A DNA stretch of 40,594 nucleotides from assembly GCA_016209705.1 (NCBI GenBank), contig JACQVR010000125.1:1-40594 (forward strand), given 5' to 3'. Origin of the DNA: Planctomycetota bacterium (GTDB taxonomy: Bacteria > Planctomycetota > MHYJ01 > JACPRB01). The notes below the pieces were generated by a model. That model ran no database searches. It saw only the letters and a program-made list of their open reading frames with translations, and was not told the DNA's origin. The position numbers and the translations under genes are program-made. Positions 18,305 to 26,938 of this stretch are shown piece after piece (within the stretch, counting starts at the first letter, position 1; every line of letters begins with the position of its first letter).

Positions 18305-19057
18305 CTACTTGGTCCCCACCAGTGCGCGAGTCACGGATTCCAGATGTTTGGCGGAAAGCTCTCCGATCGCTCCGACCAACCGGTTTCCGTCGCGGAAGGC
18401 CAGGACGTGGAAAGGTCCCGCTCGGCATCGGAATACTCCTTCTTTCATCTTGCCGGCCGCTTCGGGAAAGGCCGACAGTTGGGAAGCGTCGGCGAGGAAG
18501 AAGGAGACGGCCGTGTTGCCGGCGTGGGCCATCAGATAGGCACACGGCGATCGGTCCAGATAGCAGCAGCGTCCCCCCAGAAGTTTCACGTCGCCGGGGG
18601 GACGCCCCAAGGAAGGCGCGAAGGAAAATTTCCCGCTGAAATAGTTCGTCAATCGGTCCGGATCGTCGGTCTCCACGGCCGGTCCCATGGCCCCGGCGAG
18701 ATATTGTTCATGGCTCTTGAGCATCGCCAGGGCGAGGTCGGTTTCCCGGTGCGGAACGAACATCACCAGCGCGCCCGCCACGAGCGCGAGGGAAGCGGCC
18801 GCCGCCAGACCGATCACGACCCTTCGCCGCCGCCATCCGAACGTCTTCGCCCAGGCTCGGTCCCACGCGAGGTTTCCCGCGGCGTTCCCCTTCGAGACGA
18901 TTTTCCGGAATGTTTCCTCGAAACGGAGCTCTCCTTCCATGCGGCCGCGGCAGTCCTCGCATCTTTCGAGATGGTGCGTGATCTCGTAGGTAGTCTCGGG
19001 ACTCAATTCGGAATCGAGGTAAAGAGTCAGGTAGCGATGGACTTTGGCGCAATTCAT
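18305..19057 (-). CDS. zinc-finger anti-sigma factor with periplasmic domain
   Basis: This 250-residue protein starts at ATG 19057, which overlaps the sigma factor stop (ATGA). The N-terminal ZAS domain has Cys3, His7 and the HxxxCxxC motif (H29, C33, C36). A transmembrane helix follows a RRRR stop-transfer motif at about 78-102. The periplasmic part (about 103-250) contains GGRCCYLDRSPCAYLM, TAVSFFLAD and FHVLAFRDGNRLVGAIGEL. Three close cysteines in the sensory domain suggest redox or metal sensing; this is inference. It would hold the ECF factor inactive until a signal arrives. Start and overlap are firm. Confidence 0.9.
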   Translation of the reverse strand: MNCAKVHRYLTLYLDSELSPETTYEITHHLERCEDCRGRMEGELRFEETFRKIVSKGNAAGNLAWDRAWAKTFGWRRRRVVIGLAAAASLALVAGALVMFVPHRETDLALAMLKSHEQYLAGAMGPAVETDDPDRLTNYFSGKFSFAPSLGRPPGDVKLLGGRCCYLDRSPCAYLMAHAGNTAVSFFLADASQLSAFPEAAGKMKEGVFRCRAGPFHVLAFRDGNRLVGAIGELSAKHLESVTRALVGTK

Positions 19058-19620
19058 GGGGACTCCAGAGGGGGGTGCCGGCGCGACCGTAGACGCTCGC
19101 TCAATCGCTCCCGCACCTTCATGCGCGCGCGGGTCAAGAGTCCCTGGGCGGTTCCCAAGGGGATCTCCATGACCTTCGCGATCTCGGCGCAGCTCAACCC
19201 GCCGACCGACTTGAGCAGAAGAATGGCGCGCTCCTTCTCGTTGAGCTCCCGGCAGGCGCGCGCGACCTCGTCGTCGAATTTCTCGAGAAGGGCGGCGGGA
19301 TCTTTCAGGATCTCCTCGTACGTGTATTCGCGGTCGAGCGCGTCCTCCAGCGCTTCGACCCAATCCGCGGACAGATCTGCATGCTGGATCCGCGCGTGCC
19401 GTCGATTGAAGTTGAAGCACGTCAGCGTCGCGATGCGGAACATCCACGCGCGGAGATCCGACTCCGGAGCCGTTTCGGACCGCTTGCGGTACGCGACGAG
19501 CATGATCTCCTGCAATACGTCCTCCAGATCCTCCGCGGACCAGAGTAATCCCTGACAATAGGCGGTCAAGCCCTCCCGCTGATGCGTCAGCCGCTGGAGA
19601 AATGACGTGTTCGCGTCCAT
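19054..19620 (-). CDS. ECF-type RNA polymerase sigma factor
   Basis: This 188-residue protein has region 2 (SAEDLEDVLQEIMLVAYRKRS, then RAWMFRIATLTCFNFNRRH) and region 4 (LNEKERAILLLKSVGGLSCAEIAKVMEIPLGTAQGLLTRAR), with the acidic low-conservation linker between them. Start ATG 19620 is favoured because it yields the normal ECF length; ATG 19677 in frame would add 19 residues. The ribosome site is weak (GGGAACGAG). It is followed by its anti-sigma factor with a 4-bp overlap, and probably controls the whole minus-strand set to 14063 and its own promoter. No target promoter motif could be derived. Confidence 0.92.
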   Translation of the reverse strand: MDANTSFLQRLTHQREGLTAYCQGLLWSAEDLEDVLQEIMLVAYRKRSETAPESDLRAWMFRIATLTCFNFNRRHARIQHADLSADWVEALEDALDREYTYEEILKDPAALLEKFDDEVARACRELNEKERAILLLKSVGGLSCAEIAKVMEIPLGTAQGLLTRARMKVRERLSERLRSRRHPPLESP

Positions 19621-19744
19621 GGGCTCGTTCCCTATCCATATATGTCTGAACGCGTCCTCCCCTATACGGTATTCCATGGAAAAACGGCGATCTGCGACAG
19701 AGCTGAAACCAATCTTTCGAAGAGGCGAAGCCGAGAGAGATTCC

Positions 19745-19881
19745 CGATATCCGATGTCTGATGTCCGATGTCCGATCGCGAAGGCGGGTGGTTGAGAAAA
19801 AGGTGTATAGAAGTGGCCGGCTCGGGACATGTAAGAGATAAGTCCGCATCGGACATCGGACATCGGGTATCGGACATCGAA
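19745..19881. repeat. heptamer tandem repeats in inverted arms (unit CGATGTC)
   Basis: The left arm (19745-19776) has four or five 7-bp units of consensus CGATGTC. The right arm (19847-19881) has five units of the inverse, CATCGGA. The arms are about 70 bp apart, so the strand could fold into a long hairpin. The right arm ends 7 bp before the RND pump start codon; the left arm lies upstream of the divergent sigma factor. Confidence 0.8.
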
Positions 19882-19888
19882 CTAAATT

Positions 19889-22800
19889 ATGTGGCTCGTC
19901 CGGCTCGGCCTGCGCAATCCCTACGCCGTCCTCGTGATGGCTCTGGGAACTCTCGTGCTGGGAGTCTTCGTCCTTTTCGGGCCCAAGAGAATCCCCGCGG
20001 ACATCCTTCCTCAGTTCAAGACCCCCGCGGTTCAGGTGCTCACCCTTTATCCCGGCATGCCCGCCGAGACGGTCGAGCGCGACATGAACACGCGCCTCCA
20101 GCGCTGGACAGGGCAGTCCGTGGGCATCGAGCACCAGGAAGCGAAAGCCATGCTCGGCGTCTCCGTGGTCCGGGATTTCTTCCACGAGCACATCGACCCC
20201 GACGCGGCGATGGCTCAGGTGACCTCGTACGCGATGTCCGATCTCTACTACCTTCCCCCGGGGACGATCCCGCCCATGGTCATGCCCTTCGATCCCACGG
20301 CGTCCATCCCGCTATGCCTCTTCGGCATCGCCAGCAAAGTGGACTCCGAAGGGAAACCCCTGCTGGACGAGACCCGGCTTTACGACGTGGCCTACTTCGA
20401 AGGGCGCAACAAGCTTCAATCGATCGCGGGCGTCGTCGCCCCCGCGGTTTACGGCGGCCGGCTGCGCCGGATCTACGCCTACGTGGACCGGAACAAGCTT
20501 GAAGGACGCGATCTCTCGCCGATGGATGTCGTCCACGCGATCCATCGCAACAACGTCTTCATCCCCACCGGCAGCGCCCGATTCGGACCCATCGAGTACC
20601 AGGTGGTTTCCAACGCCATGGTGCCCGAGGTGGAGGAGATCAACGAGTTTCCCATCAAGCTGGACGGGCACGCGCCCGTGCTCATCAAGGACATCGGCGA
20701 AGCCGAGGACACGAGCGAATTGCAGTCCAACATCGTGCGCAACGGCATGACCGGCAAGCGCATGCTGTACATCCCCATCTACCGCCAGCCGGGCGCCAAC
20801 ACGATCGCCGTGGTGGACGGCGTCCGGAATCAAATGAAGGACATCGAGCGGCGCCTCAACGAGCCGAACATGGATCTCGGCGTCATCTTCGACCAGTCCG
20901 TCTTCGTGCGGGATTCGATCCGGGAGCTGATTCAGGAGGGCGTTCTGGGGGCGGTGCTGGCGGCAATCATGATCCTCATCTTCCTGAGGAGTTTCCGGTC
21001 GACGTTCTTCATCCTGATTACGCTGCCTCTGTCAGTCCTGGTGTGCATCATCGGCCTCTTCTTCCTGAATCACACGATCAACGCCATCACGCTGGGAGGC
21101 CTGGCGATCGCCGTAGGTCTGCTTATCGACCAGTCGATCGTCGTGCTCGAGAACGTGGAGCGGCACCTGGGGATGGGCAAGTCGTCCATGCAGGCGGCGA
21201 TGGACGGCGCGCTCGAGGTCGCCCGTCCCGTGCTGGTGATCGTCTCGACCATTTGCGTCGTGTTCTTCCCCGTTCTCTTCTTTACCGGCATCGGGAAGTT
21301 CCTCTTCACCCCGCTGGCCATCAGCGTGTCCCTGGCCATCGCCGGCTCCTACGTGATGGCGCTCACCATCGTGCCGGTACTGGGAGCGAAGTTCCTCAAA
21401 GCCCGTGCCGGGGGGGAAGAACATGGCGCCGGCTGGTTCGAAGGGCTTCGTCGCGGCTACGAGCGGCTTTTGGAGGGAGCCCTCCGGGTCCGCTGGGGGG
21501 TCCTCGCGGCCGTCGCGGTCCTTTTCGCGCTCACGGTCGCGTTCATCTATCCTCGGCTCGGAACGGAGCTCTTTCCCCAGGTGAACGCGGGTCAGTTCAC
21601 GATCCGCGTGCGCGCCACGTCGGGACTCAAGGTCGACGAAACCGAGAAGATCCTGGAGAAGGTCGAGTTCGCGGTCAAGGAGGTCATGGGCGAAAACCTC
21701 GATCGCATGATCACGAATATCGGCGTTTTGATGGACTGGCCCGCCGCCTATACGCCGAATTCCGGTCCTCACGACGCGTTCATTCTCGTGCAGCACAACC
21801 GCCGCCGCACGGACCAGGAGTACGCCCGCGAGCTCCGGCGCGTGCTTCCGGAGCGCTTTCCAGGCGTGGAGTTCTCCTTCGAGCCCAACAGCATGCTGCG
21901 CGCGGCGCTGAATTTCGGCCTGCCGGCGCCGATCAACATTCAAGTCGAAGGTCGCGACCTTCATACCTGCATGCGGATCGCCGAGCGGGTGAAGCGGGCC
22001 GTCCGCGAGGTGCCCGGCACCGTGGACGTCCGCATCCAGCAGCGGCTGGACTATCCGCAGTTCAAGCTGGTGATCGACCGCCGCAAGTGCGCGGAACTGG
22101 GGCTGGCCCAGGAAGACGTGGTCAAGAACGTGGTCACGGCGTTCAACTCGTCGGTCAGCTTCGCGAAGTCTTTCTGGGTCGACGAGCGCAGCGGCAACCA
22201 CTACTGGATCGGCGCGCAGTATCCCGAGCGCGCCATGGAGGATCTGGAAACGCTCCTCAACGTTCCGATCACCTCGGCGCGGCAGAACGAACCGATCCTC
22301 CTGCGCGACGTGGCCAAGTTCGAGCGTTCCACCGCTCCGTCGGAGGTCATGCATTACAACATCGCCCGAGTGATCGACGTCTACGCCGAGGTGGACAGGC
22401 GCGACCTCGGGAGCGTTTCCGCCGAGGTGGACGGGAAGATCCGCGACATCGAGCGGGATCCGGAGGTGGCCAAGCTCATCACCGCGGGGTACAAGATCCA
22501 CCGCCGCGGCGAGGTGCGCAGCATGGAGGAATCCTTCCGGACGCTCGGTTTAGGCCTGGGATTGTCGGCCGTGCTGGTCTATCTCGTCATGGTGATTCTG
22601 TTCCGTTCGCTGCTTCAGCCCCTGATCGTGATGATCGCGGCGCCGCTCGGACTCATCGGCGTGATCTGGATGCTGTACGTCACGGGAACCTTCGTCAGCA
22701 TCCAGTCGCTCATGGGCGTGATCATGATGGTGGGCATCGTGGTTTCCTTCAGCATCTTGATGATCGATTTCGCGAATCGCCGGCTGGCCGAAGGAAAATC

Positions 22801-23032
22801 GAGGTGGGACGCGATCCGCGAGGCGGCGGCGATTCGGCTGCGGCCGATCCTGATGGTCTCGCTGGCGGCGATGCTGGGCCTGGTGCCCATGGCGGTCGCG
22901 GGCGGAGCCAACATCCCGCTGGCGCGGGCCGTGGTGGGCGGCGTGCTCAGCGCCACCGTCCTCACGCTGTTCGTCGTTCCCGCGCTCTACGTGATCCTGG
23001 GCGGCGGGTCTGCGAAGGAGAGTGCGGCATGA
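19889..23032 (+). CDS. RND efflux transporter permease (AcrB/CusA superfamily)
   Basis: This 1047-residue inner-membrane transporter has the duplicated RND layout: TM1, a first large periplasmic loop, a TM2-6 block, TM7, a second loop and a C-terminal block ending in VLTLFVVPALYVIL. Hallmarks include LPQFKTPAVQVLTLYPGMPAE, GGLAIAVGLLIDQSIVVLENVERHLG in TM4 and GVIMMVGIVVSFSILMIDFANRRLAEGKS. In TM4 the proton-relay pair DD of AcrB-type pumps is D-Q, so only the first Asp remains. The substrate cannot be told from sequence. Start ATG 19889 has no clear Shine-Dalgarno. The stop overlaps the next gene by ATGA. It is the first gene of a three-gene efflux operon. Confidence 0.93.
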   Translation: MWLVRLGLRNPYAVLVMALGTLVLGVFVLFGPKRIPADILPQFKTPAVQVLTLYPGMPAETVERDMNTRLQRWTGQSVGIEHQEAKAMLGVSVVRDFFHEHIDPDAAMAQVTSYAMSDLYYLPPGTIPPMVMPFDPTASIPLCLFGIASKVDSEGKPLLDETRLYDVAYFEGRNKLQSIAGVVAPAVYGGRLRRIYAYVDRNKLEGRDLSPMDVVHAIHRNNVFIPTGSARFGPIEYQVVSNAMVPEVEEINEFPIKLDGHAPVLIKDIGEAEDTSELQSNIVRNGMTGKRMLYIPIYRQPGANTIAVVDGVRNQMKDIERRLNEPNMDLGVIFDQSVFVRDSIRELIQEGVLGAVLAAIMILIFLRSFRSTFFILITLPLSVLVCIIGLFFLNHTINAITLGGLAIAVGLLIDQSIVVLENVERHLGMGKSSMQAAMDGALEVARPVLVIVSTICVVFFPVLFFTGIGKFLFTPLAISVSLAIAGSYVMALTIVPVLGAKFLKARAGGEEHGAGWFEGLRRGYERLLEGALRVRWGVLAAVAVLFALTVAFIYPRLGTELFPQVNAGQFTIRVRATSGLKVDETEKILEKVEFAVKEVMGENLDRMITNIGVLMDWPAAYTPNSGPHDAFILVQHNRRRTDQEYARELRRVLPERFPGVEFSFEPNSMLRAALNFGLPAPINIQVEGRDLHTCMRIAERVKRAVREVPGTVDVRIQQRLDYPQFKLVIDRRKCAELGLAQEDVVKNVVTAFNSSVSFAKSFWVDERSGNHYWIGAQYPERAMEDLETLLNVPITSARQNEPILLRDVAKFERSTAPSEVMHYNIARVIDVYAEVDRRDLGSVSAEVDGKIRDIERDPEVAKLITAGYKIHRRGEVRSMEESFRTLGLGLGLSAVLVYLVMVILFRSLLQPLIVMIAAPLGLIGVIWMLYVTGTFVSIQSLMGVIMMVGIVVSFSILMIDFANRRLAEGKSRWDAIREAAAIRLRPILMVSLAAMLGLVPMAVAGGANIPLARAVVGGVLSATVLTLFVVPALYVILGGGSAKESAA

Positions 23033-25002
23033 AGTGGCTCGCGTTGGGCGGGACGATGGCGGCGCTGGCCGCAGGCATGGGATTTTGGAGGTCGGCCGCT
23101 CCGCCGCTGGCGGCGGAGGAAAGGCCGCACGTCGTCACCGCGGTGCCGATGCGGAAAGCCGTCGCGCGGCGGCTGCGACTTCCGGGGTCCGTGCGGCCGA
23201 ACCAGGAGGTGGTGCTCCACGCGCGCGTGCAGGGATACCTTGAGTCGATCGCGGTGGACCGGGGCGACCGCGTGCGCGAGGGACAGGTTCTCGCGAAGAT
23301 CGCCGTTCCGGAACTGGAGAAGCGGCTCGCGCGCGAGGAAGCGGAAGTGGCCCTCTGTCCCTCGATGATCGCTCAGGACGAGGCGGAGCGGGCGGCTCAC
23401 GAGGCGGTGTATAAGCGGCTTCAGGCCGTGGCCCAAAAAACCCCCAACCTCGTGGCCGGAGAAGAGATGGAGGAGGCGCACGGGCGGGCGGAAACGGCCC
23501 GGGCGCGGGTCGAGGTGACCCGGGCCAAAGAAGCGGCGCTGCGGGCGGCGGTCGAAAAGACACGCGCGATGATCGAATTCGCGACGATCCGCGCTCCTTT
23601 CGATGGCTACATCACGGATCGGTGGGTCGATCCGGGAAGTCTCATTCAGGTGGCCTCGACCCGGCTTCTGCGCGTCACGCAGGTCGATCCTGTCCGTGTG
23701 CGCGTCCGGGTTCCCGAGTCGGATGCGTCGCTCGTGCGCGCGGACACCCGCGCGAAGGTGGAATTCGAAAACGTTCCCTGCGAACCGTTCGAAGGCCGCG
23801 TCACGCGCCTTTTCTGGGCGCTGCGGCCCAAGACCCGGACGATGGCCGTAGAGATCGACGTGCTCAACTCGAACGGCGCCATCCGTCCGGGCATGTTCGC
23901 CAACGTCACGCTCACGCTCGAAGAGCGGGCCGACGCGATCGTCATTCCGGCGAGCGCGCTGTTAACGGAGCTCCGGCACGTCCCTGCTCCGGAACGGGAG
24001 TCGAACGTCCTGAAGCTGGTAGCGGAAGTGATTCCCAATCAGGACGTGGGGGTCTTTTCCAGGGTGCAGGGTTATCTCGAGTCGATCCGCGTCGATCGCG
24101 GAGACCGGGTGCGCCGGGGAGACGTGCTTGCGAAGATCGCGGTGCCGGAGCTGGAGCAGGAGCTGGCCGAGCGCGAGGCGGAACTCGCGCTCTTCCCGTT
24201 CCTCGTCGCTCGGGATGGGGCGGATCTGGCCTGGAAAGAAGAGGTGTGGAAGCATCTCAGTGAGACGGCCCGACAGGCCCCCTATCTGGTCAATAAAGAC
24301 GTCCTGGACAAGACCCGGGGCGACTACGAGGCCGCGAAGGCGAAGCTGGAGACGACGAAGGGGCGCGACGCGTCGCTGCGCGCGGCGGCGGCCCAGGTTC
24401 GCACGATGGTCGATCTGGCCACCTTGCGGGCTCCGTTCGACGCCGTGGTCACCGAGCGGTGGGTGGATCCAGGTCACTTGGTCCGCCCCGACTCGACGAA
24501 GCTCTTGCACCTCACGCAGGTCGACCCGGTGCGCGTGCGGCTCCACCTTCCCCAGGCGGATGTGTTGTGCGTCCACCCCAAGTGCCGGGCGCGGATCGAG
24601 TTCGACTTCGCGGAGATCGCCGGGGAGCCTTTTGAGGCGCCGGTAGCGCGGCTTTACTGGGCGCTGAACCCGGAGACGAAGACCATGTCCGCGGAAGTGG
24701 ATCTCCCGAATTCCGAGGGAGCCATCCGGCCGGGGATGTACGCCCGCGTGGCGATCGAGGTGGATCGTCCCGACGCCAAGGAGGGGCAGGCGAAGAAGAA
24801 GCGCCGGTCGATCGAGAAGACGGAAAACTTCGTCTTCGTGGTCCGCGGTGACGAAGTGGTGAAGGTGCCGGTTGAAATCGGATACGACAACGGCGTCGAG
24901 ATCGAGGTGCGCAAGGGCCTTGCCGGAACGGAAGAGGTGATCGTGGCGGGGAAGAACATGGTCAGCGAGGGGGAGAGGGTGCGAGCCACGAAACATCCAT
25001 GA
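23029..25002 (+). CDS. tandem-duplicated RND membrane fusion protein (two HlyD/AcrA modules in one chain)
   Basis: This 657-residue protein is about twice the usual periplasmic adaptor size. An N-terminal signal/anchor is followed by module 1 (about 35-330) and module 2 (about 335-650). Each module has the same order: a lipoyl half (VQGYLESIxVDRGDRVRxGxVLAKIAVPELE), a coiled-coil hairpin, the second lipoyl half (FATIRAPFDGYITDRWVDPG or LATLRAPFDAVVTERWVDPG), the beta-barrel (VTQVDPVRVRxxxP) and an RPGM(F/Y)AxV strand. Module 2 lacks its own signal, and its first lipoyl strand joins the end of module 1 (LKLVAEVIPNQDVGVFSRVQG). The chain could supply two adaptors per trimer face. The duplication is in frame, with no stop between the modules. 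Start ATG overlaps the permease stop. Confidence 0.92.
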   Translation: MKWLALGGTMAALAAGMGFWRSAAPPLAAEERPHVVTAVPMRKAVARRLRLPGSVRPNQEVVLHARVQGYLESIAVDRGDRVREGQVLAKIAVPELEKRLAREEAEVALCPSMIAQDEAERAAHEAVYKRLQAVAQKTPNLVAGEEMEEAHGRAETARARVEVTRAKEAALRAAVEKTRAMIEFATIRAPFDGYITDRWVDPGSLIQVASTRLLRVTQVDPVRVRVRVPESDASLVRADTRAKVEFENVPCEPFEGRVTRLFWALRPKTRTMAVEIDVLNSNGAIRPGMFANVTLTLEERADAIVIPASALLTELRHVPAPERESNVLKLVAEVIPNQDVGVFSRVQGYLESIRVDRGDRVRRGDVLAKIAVPELEQELAEREAELALFPFLVARDGADLAWKEEVWKHLSETARQAPYLVNKDVLDKTRGDYEAAKAKLETTKGRDASLRAAAAQVRTMVDLATLRAPFDAVVTERWVDPGHLVRPDSTKLLHLTQVDPVRVRLHLPQADVLCVHPKCRARIEFDFAEIAGEPFEAPVARLYWALNPETKTMSAEVDLPNSEGAIRPGMYARVAIEVDRPDAKEGQAKKKRRSIEKTENFVFVVRGDEVVKVPVEIGYDNGVEIEVRKGLAGTEEVIVAGKNMVSEGERVRATKHP

Positions 25003-26540
25003 ATCATTTCTTCTTCGCGATTCGCAAAAGAGCAAGGCACGCCTCGAACACGCGCGGCCGCGTGGCGGATTCTCGATTTTCGATCCTCGATTCTCGATCC
25101 GGCGGAGGTCCCATCAAGAATCCAGGATGGACAATCGAGAATCGTCGCATCAGCCCTCGTTTTGGCTTTTGGGCGAGTCGTTGTTCGCTCTGGCTTCTCT
25201 TGCTGACAGGTTGCTCGGCTTCTCAAGCGCCGTGGGATCTTCCGTGGCCCGCCGAGCCGATTCAGTATCGCCCTCCTCCGGACGTTGTGGAGAAGGCGCG
25301 CGTCCAGGAAGGCCGCTATCCGATCGATCTGCCCACGGTGCTTCGCCTGGCTGGCGCGAACAATCTCGACATCGCGTTCGTGCGGGAGAAAGTCCACGAG
25401 GCCTACGCGCGCTCGCAGCTTGCCGAGGAGCGGTTCTGGCCGACGGTCGTGCCGGGGTATCTCTATCGGCGGCACGAAGGATTGACGCAAGGCACGGAAG
25501 GAAACTTTGTCGACGTCGACAAGCAGCAGATGTTCGCCGGCGTGGGCGCGCGCGTTCGCTGGGAATTGGGGGATGCGATCTTCTCGACCCTGAGCGCGTC
25601 GCAGCGGTACGAGGGAAGCAGATCGTTTCTTGAAGCCACGGAGCAAAGCATCATCCTGGAGGCGGCCCAAGCCTATTACGACCTGGTTCGGGAGAACCTG
25701 CGCGCGCGGGTTTCCGAGCAATCGGCCGCGGTTTCCGAGAAGCTGGCGGCGGAGCTCGATGCATCGTTCCAAGCGGGCCGCGCATTCGAGGGGGACGTGC
25801 TGCGCGCCCGCGTGCAGCATGCGACCGGTCGCCTGGAGATCCTTCGTTCCCGGGAGGCGATCAAACTGGCTTCCTTGCGGCTGGGTTCGTTGCTCCGGCT
25901 GGCGCCGGGAATCGATCTCTATCCCGTCGACGTGGTGCCTCAGCCTCTTCAAGTTGTCGATCCGGCCGCCAAAGACGCGGACTTGCTCCAGGAAGCGTGG
26001 GAACGCCGCCCGGAAATCCAGGAGGGGCTGGCGGAGCTGAGCGCGAGCCGGCATGACCGGGCCGGCGCGACCTGGGGACCGCTCATCCCCGACGTCCAGG
26101 TCGAAGCGGTGCCGGGGCAGTTGGGACCGGTCGCTTCGGACCTCGAGAACACCGAGGATTACGCCTTCTTCTTGGGATGGCGGATCGGAGCGGGCGGCCT
26201 CTTCGACATCGGACGCCACCACCTGGCCGACGCGCGCGTGCGGCAGGCGGAGATCAACCTGGAGCGGATCCGGCAGAGGGTGGCGGACGAGGTGCTTTCC
26301 AGTCTGGCGCAGCTCCGCGCGAAGGACGAACAAAGAAAGCTGGCGGAGCAGGCGGTGAAGGACGCGGAGCGGGCGCTGGACCTCAACCAGCAGCGGCAGG
26401 CACGGAACATCGGCCTGCCGCTCGAAGTCCTCCACGCGGAGGAGGCTCTGACGCGCGCGCGACTCGATCACTACACGGCCGTCGTGGAATACAACCAGGC
26501 GCAGCTCCGCGCCTTCGCCAGCATCGGCCGGAAACACTAG
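24999..26540 (+). CDS. TolC-like outer membrane efflux lipoprotein with repeat-derived N-terminal extension
   Basis: The frame encodes 513 residues. A lipoprotein signal occurs late (WLLLLTGCSASQ, about 66-76), and the mature part is an outer-membrane efflux protein: paired regions with LPTVLRLAGANNLDIAFVREKV, long helices around 200-290 and 400-500, and a closing YNQAQLRAF. The first 60 residues are arginine- and serine-rich; about 23-50 are translated from a heptamer repeat island. No start codon lies between that island and the signal, and ATG 24999 overlaps the adaptor stop (ATGA), so the extension is probably translated. A cytoplasmic leader this long before a lipoprotein signal is odd; the repeat may have inserted near the 5' end of an older gene. 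Confidence 0.88.
   Translation: MNHFFFAIRKRARHASNTRGRVADSRFSILDSRSGGGPIKNPGWTIENRRISPRFGFWASRCSLWLLLLTGCSASQAPWDLPWPAEPIQYRPPPDVVEKARVQEGRYPIDLPTVLRLAGANNLDIAFVREKVHEAYARSQLAEERFWPTVVPGYLYRRHEGLTQGTEGNFVDVDKQQMFAGVGARVRWELGDAIFSTLSASQRYEGSRSFLEATEQSIILEAAQAYYDLVRENLRARVSEQSAAVSEKLAAELDASFQAGRAFEGDVLRARVQHATGRLEILRSREAIKLASLRLGSLLRLAPGIDLYPVDVVPQPLQVVDPAAKDADLLQEAWERRPEIQEGLAELSASRHDRAGATWGPLIPDVQVEAVPGQLGPVASDLENTEDYAFFLGWRIGAGGLFDIGRHHLADARVRQAEINLERIRQRVADEVLSSLAQLRAKDEQRKLAEQAVKDAERALDLNQQRQARNIGLPLEVLHAEEALTRARLDHYTAVVEYNQAQLRAFASIGRKH
25068..25143. repeat. heptamer tandem repeats in inverted arms (unit GATTCTC) inside a reading frame
   Basis: The left arm (25068-25099) has GATTCTC, GATTTTC, GATCCTC, GATTCTC and GATC in exact 7-bp register. 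The right arm (25116-25143) has four inverse 7-mers, the last being GAGAATC. The gap is about 16 bp. The architecture is that of the island at 19745-19881, with an unrelated unit. Confidence 0.85.
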
Positions 26541-26544
26541 CGTG

Positions 26545-26809
26545 GATTTCCGCCATTCCGCTTTGCGGACCTCGACCGTCTCGCCGATCCCCACCTGCGC
26601 GTTGTGCCGGACGAGCCCGTCCATGCGGACGATATCGAGGCCTTCGTCATCCGACGGCAAGGGAACAGCGATGGCGGCCGTGGCGCGGTGCCCTTGAACC
26701 TCGACGACATCCTGCCGGCTGAGCCCAGGGATCGGATTTGGATCTGGCCGATCTGGGCGATCCCCTTTCCGACATCCTGCTGCGGGGCTTCGGCCACTTT
26801 GAGGCGCGC
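26545..26809 (-). pseudogene. frameshifted fragment of a Cdc48/VCP-type AAA ATPase N-domain
   Basis: Minus-strand translation gives LKVAEAPQQDVGKGIAQI in one frame and, after a shift near 26740, GLSRQDVVEVQGHRATAAI and DEGLDIVRMDGLVRHNAQVGIGETVEVRKAEW in another. Together this is the double-psi barrel N-domain of Cdc48/VAT proteins, in order. The AAA modules are absent; the fragment is cut by the 3' end of the TolC gene. No start codon with a ribosome site was found. It occupies most of the 398-bp gap after the efflux operon; I saw nothing else supported there. Confidence 0.7.
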
Positions 26810-26938
26810 GCTCCCGGAAGGTCTTTTTTTTGAAAAAATCGCGCAGTTGCCAATCACATCCGGCGATCTCGTGAATCATATAAAAGAAGTAGGGACGGTT
26901 TCGCCGGATAGGTGAGGGTAAATTCATAGGAGGATGGT

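Noticed and set aside
19745..19881. CRISPR array
   Set aside because: Units are 7 bp with no spacers, and the two arms are inverted relative to each other. No cas genes are present.
18305..20191. A 628-residue minus-strand protein covering anti-sigma and upstream sequence
   Set aside because: Its first part is antisense to the repeat island and out of frame with the sigma gene. The real start is ATG 19057, overlapping the sigma stop.
26847..26884. Promoter TTGCCA/TATAAA before the secreted hypothetical gene
   Set aside because: The spacer is 26 bp, far from the usual 16-18, so only an isolated -10-like TATAAA remains.
24654..26927. Very long open frame antisense to the TolC gene
   Set aside because: It mirrors a high-GC coding region, with no family match except where it crosses the Cdc48 fragment; it is a codon-bias shadow.
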